From JBBSWB01 sp038046465 (GTDB lineage Archaea; Nanobdellota; Nanobdellia; Woesearchaeales; GW2011-AR9): 13,332 nt of DNA. Every line of letters starts with the position of its first letter. Positions within the stretch are counted from its first letter, which is position 1. Below are positions 13,135-13,332 of the stretch, one piece after another. The position numbers and the translations under genes were made by a program. The stretch lies in assembly GCA_038046465.1 (NCBI GenBank), contig JBBSWB010000034.1:1-13332 (forward strand), read 5' to 3'. A model generated the notes under the pieces. The model was not told where the DNA came from. It was given only the letters and a program-made list of their open reading frames with translations, and searched no databases.

Positions 13135-13332
13135 ATGACTTTAGAACAAAAGGTTGAAAACATTCCTGGAAATTTAAGAGATGCGTACAAGCAAGCAGTT
13201 CCCGGCACACCGTTACACGTTGACGAATTAATGCGCGAACGAATAACTAATCTAGAATTAAGAAATTTATGGTTTTTCACTCCTGACGGAGCAGTTGATT
13301 CTATGGACGGAAAGACTCCTACTTTACGAATT
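13135..13332 (+). CDS. Partial unassigned gene, cut by the right edge
   Basis: The frame is open for 66 codons to the end of the window with no stop: it begins MTLEQKVENIPGNLRDAYKQ and continues through PLHVDELMRERITNLELRNL to a strand-like LWFFTPDG. The opening is helical and charged, with no signal peptide. A TATA box and a GGTGA ribosome site stand in the right places before the ATG. An in-frame ATG at 13117 would add six residues but fits the promoter poorly. The product cannot be assigned from this N-terminal piece. Confidence 0.65.
   Translation, partial: MTLEQKVENIPGNLRDAYKQAVPGTPLHVDELMRERITNLELRNLWFFTPDGAVDSMDGKTPTLRI

Noticed and set aside
13077..13280. Minus-strand open frame near the right edge
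   Set aside because: It overlaps a plus-strand frame with TATA box, ribosome site and normal composition, which is the better gene.

Overview
The window looks like a piece of an AT-rich archaeal chromosome, most likely from an uncultured DPANN-type lineage (Woesearchaeota-like is my best guess, not proven). Support comes from a complete L35Ae ribosomal protein (archaeal/eukaryotic only), a HerA-type ATPase, an archaeal presenilin-type protease, an S-layer protein with archaeal S-layer N and C domains, and archaeal BRE/TATA promoters (core TTTATAAA) about 30-33 bases ahead of many start codons. That spacing implies leaderless mRNAs. A few genes instead carry a Shine-Dalgarno site.

Left part (1-5623): two minus-strand genes, an unassigned protein with a TPR-like middle and L35Ae, are separated from the next genes by a 300-base intergenic region holding three tandem hairpins. 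Rightward follow a membrane-anchored, very cysteine-rich surface protein with two kinds of internal repeat, a 775-residue S-layer protein, and a small membrane protein resembling the DUF1523-like family. These are cell-surface genes.

Middle (5697-9653): a HerA-like hexameric ATPase without NurA, a minus-strand lipoprotein, an intramembrane aspartyl protease with YD, GxGD and PAL-type motifs, and a minus-strand metallo-beta-lactamase-fold hydrolase in which the usual aspartate of HxHxDH is asparagine.

Right part (9761-13332): a tightly packed operon of two paralogous trypsin-like serine proteases and a small P-loop NTPase (11-base overlap, then zero-base gap). Both proteases end in a Cys-containing motif, a hydrophobic segment and basic residues; in the second this is close to the MYXO-CTERM sorting tag of Myxococcota, preceded by a Gly/Ser/Asp-Ala-Gly linker of myxobacterial style. 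The first protease has no signal peptide although its promoter supports its start. Behind the operon sits a 166-bp non-coding miniature inverted-repeat element with 15-bp perfect ends and a 9-bp target duplication, inserted directly against the promoter of the next gene. A gene cut by the right edge closes the window.

The most unusual part is the protease operon: secreted-type proteases with a bacterial-looking sorting tag in an archaeon, coupled to a small ATPase and followed by a non-autonomous transposable element.
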